Source: Chitinophagaceae bacterium UBA1953 (GTDB lineage Bacteria > Bacteroidota > Bacteroidia > Chitinophagales > Chitinophagaceae). Taken from it: a DNA stretch of 11,177 nucleotides. The stretch is from positions 1 through 11,177 of the forward strand of contig DDEN01000025.1 in assembly GCA_002336115.1 (NCBI GenBank). Reading direction: 5' to 3'. This document shows, piece by piece, positions 1 through 8,128 of the stretch (positions are counted from its first letter, which is position 1; every line of letters begins with the position of its first letter). The position numbers were made by a program, and so were the translations under genes. The notes beneath the pieces were generated by a model, which had not been told where the DNA came from, did no database searches, and saw nothing but the letters and a program-made list of their open reading frames with translations.

Positions 1-2
1 AA

Positions 3-416
3 GATCCTAGTATTCATAATGTTGCTGATTATCAGCTTTGGTTAAAGTTATTACTGGGCGGATTCAGGTTTTTTGGGTTAGAGGATAAACTATTTTTTTA
101 CAGGAAACATAATTCACAAAGTTCGCATTCCGACCCTTATTCGTTTGAAGCGGTTCTCAATATGTATGAAAACCAACTGGAAGTTCCTGCTTCCATGAAA
201 AAGGAAATCAGCCGGGCTATGCTGATCTGGGCTGGTAACTGGTATAAAGTGTATGGAGTAACCGGGGCGTCGGCTAAAGAGCTGCTTATTAAAATGAGTA
301 GTTTTGAAGCAATTCATACCTATGCCTATTTCATCAGGACAGTTGTTTTGATTTTTGGTGTAAAATTTAGCAGGAAAGTTGTAAACAGGGTCACCACCTA
401 TCTGATTAAAGACTGA
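3..416 (+). CDS. Glycosyltransferase family 2, C-terminal fragment (5' end outside window)
   Basis: The frame is open from base 3 to a TGA at 414-416, so about 137 C-terminal residues of a longer protein are visible. The ATG at 162 is internal and is not the start. The first visible residues include ADYQLWLKLLLGGFR, which matches the GT2 segment that carries the catalytic-base region (usually E-D-x-x-L-W-x-R/K). It is followed by LFFYRKHNSQSS, the usual tyrosine-arginine-x-histidine then serine pattern at the end of the GT-A domain. The rest is a basic helical tail. The nucleotide-binding N-terminal half and the DxD motif lie upstream of the window, so donor and acceptor cannot be inferred. 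The role would be sugar transfer on the cytoplasmic side of the membrane during glycan assembly. A 140-bp gap separates it from the next gene. The family call is fairly secure, the specificity unknown. Confidence 0.75.
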   Translation, partial: DPSIHNVADYQLWLKLLLGGFRFFGLEDKLFFYRKHNSQSSHSDPYSFEAVLNMYENQLEVPASMKKEISRAMLIWAGNWYKVYGVTGASAKELLIKMSSFEAIHTYAYFIRTVVLIFGVKFSRKVVNRVTTYLIKD

Positions 417-556
417 TATTTTACACACCTGATAATACGTTCTTTTGCCATTGGCATTTATATCAGCCTGCAAAGTTCTACAGCCTAGTTTTAAGACGTT
501 TATTCAGTATAATCTTAATTTTCAAAGGCTTAAACCGAATTTAATATTTCAGATTC

Positions 557-1789
557 ATGAGAATTGCCATTATTACTGAAACATTTCCACCCATTGGAGT
601 AAGTGGTATAAGTAGTGCTCATTATAATTTATTTCGGCTTTTTAAGGGAAATGGTCATGATGTAAAGGCTTTTACATTTAATGATGATACAGACGATATG
701 AAATCTTTTTCTGAAGATCCTGATGTATTCCATTATGGGATCAGTGCAAAAAGGCGGCATCAGATTCGTGTACTAATATCGAAAATGTACAAGTACCAGC
801 GAAAAATATTCTATAAAACAGACACCTATTTATTAGCCTACCAAGTAATTGATATAATAATTTCAAACCTGGGTTCAAGAAAAATAAACAGAGAACTGAA
901 AATATTCAACCCTGATGTAGTTATTATGCCCGATCATGGAGTTCCTGGCTTTTCAATCAGGAAAATCAAAGGCGCATTATACATCCATATCAGCCATCAC
1001 AATCCCATTCGATTTATTAATAACCCTTTTTGGGGATACCAATCAGAATATGATGCCAGATTGGCCGTAAAAATCGAAAAAAAAGCTCTCAAAAAGGTTG
1101 ATAAAGTGATTTGCCCGAGCATTTATATGAAAGATGTGTTTATCAGCACTTTTGGTGATAAACTTCCTGTAACTGTTATACCTAACTTGATCGATAATAA
1201 ATTTGTCGAAAGTATAGAGCCTGTTTCTGTGCATGAAAAATTATCTCTTGATACTAGTTTCCCTGTTGTTTATATTCCTTCAGGTGGTAGTACTTTAAAA
1301 GGAGAACGATTTGTTGTAGAAATCATCAGGCGTTTGGCAGTAAAATATAATTTTAACATTGGCTTTTATATCTCCGGAGGTTTAAGTTCAATTCAAAAAG
1401 AGGAACTTGAGATATTGAAAATTTATTCAAACCTGATATTCTCTCCGGGAATTGTAGATAACTCAGTAAATATAGGATTTATTAAAAGTTGTGCGGTTTG
1501 CGTTTCACCTACATTACTTGAAAGTTTTGGCATGGCTAATTTAGAGGCAAATTTTTGTAATGTACCGGTAGTTACATTTGATGTAGGAGGAAACAAGGAG
1601 CTAATTAAAGAAGGACAGAATGGTTATGTAGTACCAAACCTGGATGTTGAAACCATGATCAGTAAAGCTTGCGAGATATTAGATAAAAACAACCGTATGA
1701 ATACCTTTGAGTATGTTAGTGAAAAATTTTCGGCTAAAGCACTGAAAGAAAAATATTTGGCAATAATTAGTGAAAACCAGGCCTACTAA
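557..1789 (+). CDS. Glycosyltransferase family 4 (GT-B fold, retaining)
   Basis: This 410-residue protein has the two Rossmann-like domains of a GT4 enzyme. The N-terminus (MRIAIITETFPPIGVSGIS, residues 1-19) is the usual first strand and glycine-rich acceptor-domain loop. The C-terminal donor-binding domain starts near residue 235. It contains PSGGSTLKGE (241-250), at the position of the phosphate-binding lysine, and ESFGMANLE (322-330), the E-x7-E motif with E322 and E330. It is followed by GGNKELIKEGQNGYVV (344-359), also typical of the family. Length is normal. An in-frame TAA at 542-544 lies upstream and no earlier ATG occurs after it, so the start is the ATG at 557. There is no Shine-Dalgarno sequence. 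It probably transfers a hexose or deoxyhexose from an NDP-sugar to a lipid-linked glycan in the cytoplasm. The sugar cannot be named from sequence. Confidence 0.9.
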   Translation: MRIAIITETFPPIGVSGISSAHYNLFRLFKGNGHDVKAFTFNDDTDDMKSFSEDPDVFHYGISAKRRHQIRVLISKMYKYQRKIFYKTDTYLLAYQVIDIIISNLGSRKINRELKIFNPDVVIMPDHGVPGFSIRKIKGALYIHISHHNPIRFINNPFWGYQSEYDARLAVKIEKKALKKVDKVICPSIYMKDVFISTFGDKLPVTVIPNLIDNKFVESIEPVSVHEKLSLDTSFPVVYIPSGGSTLKGERFVVEIIRRLAVKYNFNIGFYISGGLSSIQKEELEILKIYSNLIFSPGIVDNSVNIGFIKSCAVCVSPTLLESFGMANLEANFCNVPVVTFDVGGNKELIKEGQNGYVVPNLDVETMISKACEILDKNNRMNTFEYVSEKFSAKALKEKYLAIISENQAY

Positions 1790-1861
1790 ATTAATTAGCT
1801 GATTGTATCAGAGTAAAAATTTTAAGATCTGCATCAGAAGACTCTATAACCAAGAAATAAT

Positions 1862-2878
1862 ATGCCTGATATTATTAAATCTGAAACAATACATAGAGTA
1901 ATCTCACCTTGTGATACACCTGTACTACTAATTATTTATAACAGGCCTGACAATACTCAAAAAGTTTTTGAAGCAATAAAGACGCAGATGCCTAAATATT
2001 TATATGTTGCTGCAGATGGTCCACAACAAGGCAATGAAGAAGATATAGAAAAATGTAAAGCTGCACGGGACATAATTAAGCCGGATTGGGACTGTGAATT
2101 GCATACTTTGTTCAGAGAACATAATCTTGGCTGTGGCAAAGGGCCTTCGCAGGCAATTACGTGGTTTTTCTCACAGATTGAGGAAGGTATTATTTTGGAA
2201 GATGATTGTGTACCAAGCACTGACTTTTTCCTTTATTGCACCCAGCTTTTAGATCACTTTCGGGATAATGAGAGAATATTCTTCATTGGAGGAACCAACT
2301 TTCAGCGTGGGATTGAAAGAGGAAGCGGGTCATATTACTTTTCGGCCGGTAACCAAGGTACCTGGGGTTGGGCAACATGGAAAAGGGCCTGGGATAAATT
2401 TGACTATTTTATTTCAAGTATTAATGAATTTGATTTCAAGAGGATAGTCAAGAACTTCTTTCCGGATTCTCGACAGAGAGAATATTGGATGGAGATTTTC
2501 AGAGAGGTGAAAAAAAATAGATTTAACGAAAGTTGCTGGGATTATCAATTCTATTTTTCAAATTGGGTAGAAGGAAGATTATCCGTGTTGCCTAATAAGA
2601 ACCTTGTGAGTAACATAGGTTTTGATGTCGATGCCACTCATACAATTGGTGAACAGAATCCATTAATGAATGTGCCATTCGGATCAATAATTCCAATTAA
2701 GCATAATTCAAATATTTTTCAGGACAAGAATGCTGACTTTTATGTTCATAAAAACTTTATCCAACCATATGCATACGGCTGGCATGGATTGCTTGGGTTC
2801 CCATTTCGCCTGAATAGGAGAGTTAAAAGATTATTTGGGATACAGGGAAGCTGGATAAAGAAAAAAAATGAAAAATAA
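1862..2878 (+). CDS. GT-A fold glycosyltransferase, HlpA-like / GNT-I-like family
   Basis: This 338-residue protein belongs to a family common in Bacteroidota that databases often label hemolytic protein HlpA-like. Its fold resembles eukaryotic GNT-I (GT13). Motifs in order are IIYNRPDNTQ (24-33), AADGP (50-54), NLGCGKG (88-94), ILEDDCVPS (111-119) with the metal-binding acidic triad at 113-115, GTWGWATWKRAW (166-177), CWDYQF (225-230) and LVSNIGFDVDATHT (248-261). There is no signal peptide or membrane segment, so it should act in the cytoplasm. The LEDD motif and the following aromatic-rich acceptor region support a sugar transferase, not a toxin, so the hemolysin label should not be taken literally. 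It lies 72 bp after the GT4 gene and 34 bp before the next GT2. Donor and acceptor are unknown, and few members are biochemically characterised as far as I know. Confidence 0.82.
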   Translation: MPDIIKSETIHRVISPCDTPVLLIIYNRPDNTQKVFEAIKTQMPKYLYVAADGPQQGNEEDIEKCKAARDIIKPDWDCELHTLFREHNLGCGKGPSQAITWFFSQIEEGIILEDDCVPSTDFFLYCTQLLDHFRDNERIFFIGGTNFQRGIERGSGSYYFSAGNQGTWGWATWKRAWDKFDYFISSINEFDFKRIVKNFFPDSRQREYWMEIFREVKKNRFNESCWDYQFYFSNWVEGRLSVLPNKNLVSNIGFDVDATHTIGEQNPLMNVPFGSIIPIKHNSNIFQDKNADFYVHKNFIQPYAYGWHGLLGFPFRLNRRVKRLFGIQGSWIKKKNEK

Positions 2879-2912
2879 CCTAAAAAGAGCTTTTTTAAAA
2901 TAAAAACTAAGG

Positions 2913-3719
2913 ATGCCAGTACTTTCAATAATTACCATCAATCTTAACAATTGTGTCTGCCTGCGCAAAACCATTGAAAGTGTGGTTTCTCAGACCAACC
3001 AAAATTTCGAGTATATTGTTATTGACGGAGGCTCCACAGATGGCAGTATTGAGGTTATTAAGGAATTTGGAGACCAGATCACTTATTGGATCAGTGAGCC
3101 TGACACTGGAATTTATCATGCCATGAACAAGGGTATAAAGGCATCAAAGGGGATATATTGTCAGTTTTTAAATTCGGGAGATTGGTTGGACGGTTGTCAA
3201 GTAATTGATAATATGCTGAATGCATTACCCGATTGTGATATCTTTTTAGGCAATGTGAAAAATAAACTTCCTAATGGTAAAACAATTACTCATAAAGCTA
3301 ATCCGAATGTAAGTTTTATTACCTTTTACCGCTCTACGTTATTTCATACTTCAGCATTTATTCGACGATCACTATTTGAAAAATATGGTCTTTATGATGA
3401 AACACTCCAAATTGTTTCAGATTGGAAATGGTACTTAATTGTATGTGGACTAAATACGGCAAATATTGCTTTTACCAACACCGACGTTTCATATTTTGAT
3501 TCAACAGGGATAAGTAATTCCAAAAAAGACATTGAGAAACTTGAACGGGAAGCTGTATTAAAGCAATTAGTACCGGCCCCAATACTTTACGATTATGAAA
3601 AGTATGGGTTTGGAATTGAGCAAATGGAGAGGATTAAAAAACACCCCTTATTGTACAGAACTCTCTGGTTTATTGAGCGATGCTTGTTCAAAATGGAGAA
3701 ATGGAAAGCAAAAAATTAG
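2913..3719 (+). CDS. Glycosyltransferase family 2, WcaE-like subfamily
   Basis: This 268-residue GT-A enzyme starts MPVLSIITINLNN. The nucleotide-binding motif is VIDGGSTDGS (36-45). It is followed by SEPDTGIYHAMNKGI (61-75) and LNSGD (86-90), which stands where most GT2 enzymes have DxD. This SEPD...AMNKG...LNSGD arrangement is the signature of the subfamily that includes the colanic-acid transferase WcaE, so the lack of a classical DxD is expected and is not damage. HTSAFIRRSLFEKYGLYDE (145-163) and SDWKWYLI (169-176) occupy the acceptor and catalytic-base region. The C-terminus is basic and may touch the membrane. An in-frame TAA at 2901-2903 precedes the ATG, so no longer start exists. 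The gap to the preceding gene is only 34 bp, the tightest in the AT-rich block. Substrate unknown. Confidence 0.9.
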   Translation: MPVLSIITINLNNCVCLRKTIESVVSQTNQNFEYIVIDGGSTDGSIEVIKEFGDQITYWISEPDTGIYHAMNKGIKASKGIYCQFLNSGDWLDGCQVIDNMLNALPDCDIFLGNVKNKLPNGKTITHKANPNVSFITFYRSTLFHTSAFIRRSLFEKYGLYDETLQIVSDWKWYLIVCGLNTANIAFTNTDVSYFDSTGISNSKKDIEKLEREAVLKQLVPAPILYDYEKYGFGIEQMERIKKHPLLYRTLWFIERCLFKMEKWKAKN

Positions 3720-3797
3720 GTTATTTGAAATTAGTAGCTAGTCACATAGAATATGCATTCAGATCACATGCACATATATCAGCCAACTTATTAGTTA

Positions 3798-4697
3798 ATG
3801 ATTTCATTTAAACTGCTTCTTCTCAGAATATTGAAAAGGACACATCTCATTGATAGGTTTAATTTCAGTATCAAGAAAGAATTAAATGGCAAAATCATTA
3901 AAGTGCCATTTATTAATGGTGCCGGTTTAACTAACTATGTTCTGAAAAGTGATTGGATGGATCTTTTAATTCAATCTCTGGTTAAGGAGCAGGATGGTTG
4001 TTTTGTTGATGTAGGAGTGAATATAGGGCAAACACTTCTCCGGGTTAAAACAAATTTGCCTGAGATCGAATATTTGGGGTTTGAACCAAATTCGACCTGC
4101 GTCTCATACTGTCAGCAATTATTGAGAATGAATAATTTTAAGAACTGTACCATTCAAAACTGTGCGCTTTCTTCCCAGGTTCAAAATTTAATCCTTGAAA
4201 AATCCTTGATGACTGATGTCCGTGCATCGGTTGTTTCGGCATTGAGGCCAGGTTTTTTTACTGAGTATGAAAAAGTATTGGCGCTTGATTATCAATCTTT
4301 CTATCTGGATAAGCAAATTGCTTTTGTAAAAATAGATGTTGAAGGAAGTGAATTTGAAGTTCTGTCAGGTATGAGAAATGCAATAGAAAAACATCGGCCT
4401 ATCATCGCATGCGAAGTTTTGGATAGTCATAACAATGATTCGCTTGAGTTTACCCAGCAAAAAGCTAATCAGGTTGTAGCTTTGATAAATTCAATGGATT
4501 ATGCCATTATCCGTTTAATCACAAATAAATCCAATATTATTTCATATGAACGAATTGAAACAATTCTAATAAAGCAATGGACTAAAGAAAGTGGCGAATT
4601 AAACGATTATCTCTTTTTCCCGAAATACAAGGAAGCTAATGTAACAAATACATTAGATAAAATTATTTCTCCGCTCAGAAATGCAATTTTGGGTTAA
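3798..4697 (+). CDS. FkbM family SAM-dependent O-methyltransferase (first copy)
   Basis: This 299-residue protein has the class I methyltransferase fold of the FkbM family. The SAM-binding motif I is FVDVGVNIGQT (69-79), and the end of the second strand is LGFEPNS (93-99). The family signature KIDVEGSEFEVLSGM (178-192) is complete, followed by PIIACEVL (201-208). Residues 1-65 form a basic N-terminal region with no clear signal peptide. FkbM members O-methylate hydroxyls on sugars or polyketides, and in glycan clusters they usually methylate a monosaccharide, giving for example a methylated deoxyhexose. An in-frame TAG at 3792-3794 fixes ATG 3798 as the first possible start. The next gene is a GT10 transferase, and a second, clearly different FkbM gene follows it. 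That order suggests methylation of the sugars added here, but the target sugar and position are not visible. Confidence 0.88.
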   Translation: MISFKLLLLRILKRTHLIDRFNFSIKKELNGKIIKVPFINGAGLTNYVLKSDWMDLLIQSLVKEQDGCFVDVGVNIGQTLLRVKTNLPEIEYLGFEPNSTCVSYCQQLLRMNNFKNCTIQNCALSSQVQNLILEKSLMTDVRASVVSALRPGFFTEYEKVLALDYQSFYLDKQIAFVKIDVEGSEFEVLSGMRNAIEKHRPIIACEVLDSHNNDSLEFTQQKANQVVALINSMDYAIIRLITNKSNIISYERIETILIKQWTKESGELNDYLFFPKYKEANVTNTLDKIISPLRNAILG

Positions 4698-4852
4698 TTT
4701 ATTTTACAATAATTATCAGGTTCGTTTACCGCGATTTTATTGATATTGACACATTTTTAGCCGACTTTCTTATCTAACATGTTGTTAGTTTTATCGTAAT
4801 AAAAAATTTATCCTTGAAGGAGCATTACACACTTCTCATATCCTCAGAATAA

Positions 4853-5860
4853 ATGCTGAATTTAAATTCATTATTAGAGTTATACAGAACACTCCGACGA
4901 TATTATTATCAAAATAAAATTTCGCGCCCTTTCGCAGTCAAATTATTTAACCATCAGATTTTTAACCCGTCGACACATCGTTTAGAATCTGACAGTTTAA
5001 TTGAAGATCATTGGTTGTTTCAGTTTATAGCTGGCAGGGAGTATCTTAAAGATTCAAAAAAAACACTTAGTATTTTTGGCGTTAATGGCGATAAACTAGC
5101 TATTTACCTGAACAAAAGTGACTTTAAGGTTTTCTACAGTATTGAAAATGTACATGTGAAATCATCTCCGTGGATCAAATACGAAGATATGTTGATCGAA
5201 AACAGTAACATTGATTTGTCATTAGGTTTTGATTACTTAGTTCATGAAAAGTATTTACGCTTTCCATACTGGTTGATGGCAGTGTTTAGTCCCTTGGATA
5301 CCTATGAAACGATAAAGCGAAAGTGTGAACAACTCAATGTCCGTAAAAACGATATCGAACGCCGAAACAAATTTTGCTCATTCATTTGCAGAGAAGATTA
5401 TTTTGGTGACAGAAAATTTTTCGCGGAAGAAATTTCCAGAATAGATAAAATCAGTTGTCCAGGAAAATTTATGCACAACGACGATGACCTGAAGTTGAAG
5501 TACAATAATCTTAAAACAGAGTATCTTAAAAACTTTAAGTTTAACCTGTGTCCTGAGAATTCTGATAGTAGGGGTTATGTTACCGAAAAGCTATTTGATT
5601 CAATTTCAGCTGGATGCATTCCGATCTATTGGGGGTCAGGTAATAGTCCTGAGCCCGACATACTAAATGAGAAAGCTATTTTATTTTTGGAATTGCATGG
5701 CAATAACGAGAGTACTCTTAATGAAATAAGGGAAATTAACCGGAAGCCAGCTTTATATAAAGAATTTATTAATCAGGATAAACTGAACAAAGAGGCACCT
5801 GAATTAATTTATCAATATTTTAACCAATTAGATAAAAAGTTAAGGATTCTGATAAAATGA
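4853..5860 (+). CDS. Glycosyltransferase family 10 (alpha-1,3/1,4-fucosyltransferase-like)
   Basis: This 335-residue protein matches bacterial GT10 enzymes along its length. VFYSIENVH (93-101) corresponds to the segment that carries the catalytic glutamate of Helicobacter pylori FucT (here E98); the usual glycine before it is isoleucine. SLGFDYLVHEKYLRFPYW (123-140) is the next conserved block. GDRKFF (185-190) carries an arginine, R187, at the donor-binding position. FKFNLCPENS (228-237), GYVTEK (241-246) and IPIYWG (256-261) form the GDP-fucose-binding core. The usual phenylalanine in CFEN is proline here. Residues 1-40 are a basic extension. An in-frame TAA at 4850-4852 directly precedes the ATG, which fixes the start. 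The expected reaction is transfer of L-fucose from GDP-fucose to a glycan in the cytoplasm; another GDP-sugar donor is possible. No GDP-fucose synthesis gene is in the window. Confidence 0.88.
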   Translation: MLNLNSLLELYRTLRRYYYQNKISRPFAVKLFNHQIFNPSTHRLESDSLIEDHWLFQFIAGREYLKDSKKTLSIFGVNGDKLAIYLNKSDFKVFYSIENVHVKSSPWIKYEDMLIENSNIDLSLGFDYLVHEKYLRFPYWLMAVFSPLDTYETIKRKCEQLNVRKNDIERRNKFCSFICREDYFGDRKFFAEEISRIDKISCPGKFMHNDDDLKLKYNNLKTEYLKNFKFNLCPENSDSRGYVTEKLFDSISAGCIPIYWGSGNSPEPDILNEKAILFLELHGNNESTLNEIREINRKPALYKEFINQDKLNKEAPELIYQYFNQLDKKLRILIK

Positions 5861-5981
5861 ATCTTTCGGAATTATTTGTATGCTTAACCTCCATAAATAC
5901 ATTTATAGAGCAACAGAAATATGCTGTCAAGAAGTAAGGTTTTAAAATGAAATGAAAGACAATTATGCAAAATATAGATAG

Positions 5982-6857
5982 ATGATTGTAAAATCCCTTA
6001 AGAAGGCCTTAAAAAAAATCCTGATACTGAAGAACAGGAAAGATATACTCTATCCCATTGGTGGTTTTAACATTTGGTTACCATCTTCGCATACCTTGCC
6101 CGGTTACCAATCATTATATAAAAACTATGATAAAAAATTGAAAAGTATCATTACTTATACAGAAAAAGTTAACGGGAATGGAGCAATTTTAGATATTGGG
6201 GCTAATGTTGGTGATACTGCGGCCTATTTAAGAACATTCTCTTCATCTGACATTTATTGTGTTGAAGGAGATGCGTTTTTTCTAACTTACCTGTACATGA
6301 ATGCCCGAATTGTTCCGAATATTCAAATCATAGATTCTTTTGTGCGTGGATTAAATTTAGATCTTGGATATGAAGTTCAAAGGACTGGCGGAACAGCAAG
6401 CCTGAAATTATCGGACGAAGCTAAACCTGCATTGAAGATGATTTCACTTTCAGAAATTGTTTCTAAGGCAAAAATAGAGGATGAAAGAATAAATCTCATT
6501 AAATTAGACACAGACGGATTTGATTTCGAGATTTTATTAGGTAATAATGATGTTATCGAAAAGTATAAACCATCAATTTATTTTGAATACGATATAGGTT
6601 TTAAAGAAAAAGGCTATACTGATTCTATTGAGGTCATTCTCTTTCTTGAAAAGTTGGGTTACAGTTTTATTGTTTATGATAACTATGGAAACTTATTAGA
6701 TTTTGTTTATGACAATTGCCGTGAAAAGTTCCTGATACTTAATCACTATCTGCAATCTAACCTACAGTTTGGAGGTGGTATTTACTATTTTGACATTTTT
6801 GCATCAATTGATAAAACTATTTTGACATATATAATCGACGAAGAATTCTTGTCATAA
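5982..6857 (+). CDS. FkbM family SAM-dependent O-methyltransferase (second, divergent copy)
   Basis: This 291-residue protein is a second FkbM-type methyltransferase, clearly different from the one at 3798. SAM motif I is ILDIGANVGDTA (69-80) and is followed by IYCVEGD (91-97), whose acidic residues should bind the SAM ribose. The family signature takes the form LIKLDTDGFDFEIL (172-185), with DTDG in place of DVEG, and is followed by PSIYFEYD (197-204). The DTDG form is, as I recall, a recurrent FkbM subgroup, so it marks divergence and not loss of function. The first 20 residues are very lysine-rich. A TAG at 5979-5981 sits in frame immediately before the ATG, which fixes the start. The likely role is O-methylation of a second sugar or position in the same glycan. 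The 121-bp gap upstream holds no gene. Confidence 0.85.
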   Translation: MIVKSLKKALKKILILKNRKDILYPIGGFNIWLPSSHTLPGYQSLYKNYDKKLKSIITYTEKVNGNGAILDIGANVGDTAAYLRTFSSSDIYCVEGDAFFLTYLYMNARIVPNIQIIDSFVRGLNLDLGYEVQRTGGTASLKLSDEAKPALKMISLSEIVSKAKIEDERINLIKLDTDGFDFEILLGNNDVIEKYKPSIYFEYDIGFKEKGYTDSIEVILFLEKLGYSFIVYDNYGNLLDFVYDNCREKFLILNHYLQSNLQFGGGIYYFDIFASIDKTILTYIIDEEFLS

Positions 6858-6948
6858 ACATGTGTTGTTATTCTCCATTATTTTTATTTGTTAGAGAGTT
6901 TGACTTAATTTATTTCAGTTTTTAGAATCCTTATTTGTCAGATATATA

Positions 6949-8022
6949 ATGAAGGTATTATACGATCATCAGGCTTTTGGTCAAAAGATCGGAGGTGTTT
7001 CCCGGAGCTATGTTGAGTTAATAAAACATCTGGATCCGGAAATTGAAGTTGAAATAGCGCTCAAATATTCACGAAATGTTTACGTTAAAGAAATTCTTCC
7101 CCACATAAGTTATCCATTCGGGAGTTTATATGTTCCGTTTAAACGCAGGATTATTAATGCAAGAAATTTCAAATTTTCAATAGATAAACTCACTAACTCA
7201 ACGTATGATTTATTTCATGCCACGTTTGATGATTCATATTTTCTACCCTATTTAAAATCTCCATTTGTAATAACAGTTCATGATTTAATACCTGAACATG
7301 ACCCCGGGAAATGGCCGGATTCCTGGTTACTGAACAGAAGACAAATTTTTAAATTGGCGAATCAAATTATAACCGTCAGCCAAAATACAAAAAATGAATT
7401 ATTAAGGTTTTATCCTTCAATACCGGAAGCTAAGGTGACCGTTATCTATCACGGGTATTCCTTACCTTCCGCTTCTTGTACTAGCAAAGAGAATAAAAAC
7501 GGAAATTATATTCTTTATGTTGGTACAAGGGGTGGGTATAAGAACTTTAATAAGTTCATTGAAGGAATAGCTCCCATTTTAATTGAAAGAAAAGAATTAA
7601 AATTAATATGTACCGGTAGTAAATTAACAAAAAAAGAAAAGGAATTCTTATCACAATATGGTATTCTTCATAAGGTTAGTGCAAAACAAGTAAATGATTC
7701 AACTTTACAGCTACTGTATAAACATGCGCTGATCCTTGTTTTCCCTTCATTATTGGAAGGATTCGGAATGCCAATTCTGGAAGCCTGGGGGAATGATTGC
7801 CCTGTTGCTTTGAGTGATTGTAGTTGTCTACCGGAAATTGCGGGTGATGCGGCACTATATTTTAATCCAACAGAAAGTCAAAGTATAAGAGAAGTTGTCG
7901 CAAATATATTGGAAAATGAAGATGTCAGGAACAACCTTATTATCAAAGGCCATCAAAGAGTGGAATTTTTTTCATGGGAAACTGCAGCTCAAAAGCTTGA
8001 ACAAGTGTATAGAAAAGCCTAA
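6949..8022 (+). CDS. Glycosyltransferase family 4 (GT-B fold, mannosyl/rhamnosyltransferase-like)
   Basis: This 357-residue GT4 enzyme begins MKVLYDHQAF followed by GGVSR (15-19), the acceptor-domain loop typical of the WbpX/MtfB-like GT4 group. ITVHDLIPE (108-116) and IITVSQNTKNELL (140-152) complete the N-terminal domain. The C-terminal donor domain has YVGTRGGYKNF (190-200) and EGFGMPILE (270-278), the E-x7-E motif with E270 and E278. CLPEIAGDAALYFNP (293-307) closes it. Length and motifs are normal, so it should be active. An in-frame TGA at 6901-6903 lies upstream with no other ATG between, and there is no Shine-Dalgarno sequence. Relatives in O-antigen clusters often use GDP-mannose or dTDP-rhamnose, but the donor cannot be read from the sequence. 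It is not a close copy of the GT4 gene at 557. Confidence 0.9.
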   Translation: MKVLYDHQAFGQKIGGVSRSYVELIKHLDPEIEVEIALKYSRNVYVKEILPHISYPFGSLYVPFKRRIINARNFKFSIDKLTNSTYDLFHATFDDSYFLPYLKSPFVITVHDLIPEHDPGKWPDSWLLNRRQIFKLANQIITVSQNTKNELLRFYPSIPEAKVTVIYHGYSLPSASCTSKENKNGNYILYVGTRGGYKNFNKFIEGIAPILIERKELKLICTGSKLTKKEKEFLSQYGILHKVSAKQVNDSTLQLLYKHALILVFPSLLEGFGMPILEAWGNDCPVALSDCSCLPEIAGDAALYFNPTESQSIREVVANILENEDVRNNLIIKGHQRVEFFSWETAAQKLEQVYRKA

Positions 8023-8128
8023 CTAATAGCTTTATTCATTCTTCTTATTGCACTTTTTATAATTTATTTAAGAAAACTAAGTTTACACACATTTTAAGTG
8101 TTTTATTAATATTTAAAAAGTTCATTCA

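Noticed and set aside
162..416. Separate 84-residue gene starting at ATG 162
   Set aside because: The same frame is open back to base 3 and encodes GT2 C-terminal motifs upstream of this ATG, so it is an internal methionine.
446..456. TGCCATTGGCA inverted repeat after the GT2 fragment, possible terminator
   Set aside because: Only a 4-bp stem with a 3-base loop and no clear T-run after it; too weak to call.
114..473. 119-residue open frame on the - strand
   Set aside because: It lies antisense to the GT2 fragment, shows no recognisable motif and is explained as a shadow of that coding frame.
1957..2220. 87-residue - strand open frame
   Set aside because: It is antisense to the conserved catalytic half of the HlpA-like transferase; a shadow frame.
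4774..4788. CTAACATGTTGTTAG inverted repeat followed by TTTTAT, possible terminator or operator
   Set aside because: Five-base AT-rich stem, expected by chance in this composition. A loosely similar string (ACATGTGTTGTTA) occurs after the second FkbM gene near 6857, but the match is too short to call a repeat.
4816..4822. GAAGGAG as a ribosome-binding site for the GT10 gene
   Set aside because: It is 30 bases upstream of the ATG and an in-frame TAA directly precedes that ATG, so it cannot serve a closer start in this frame.
417..8128. Bacteroidota-type promoters (TAnnTTTG) in the intergenic gaps
   Set aside because: I scanned most of the larger gaps by eye. Several TTTG strings occur, but none has TA at the right spacing, so no promoter is claimed.
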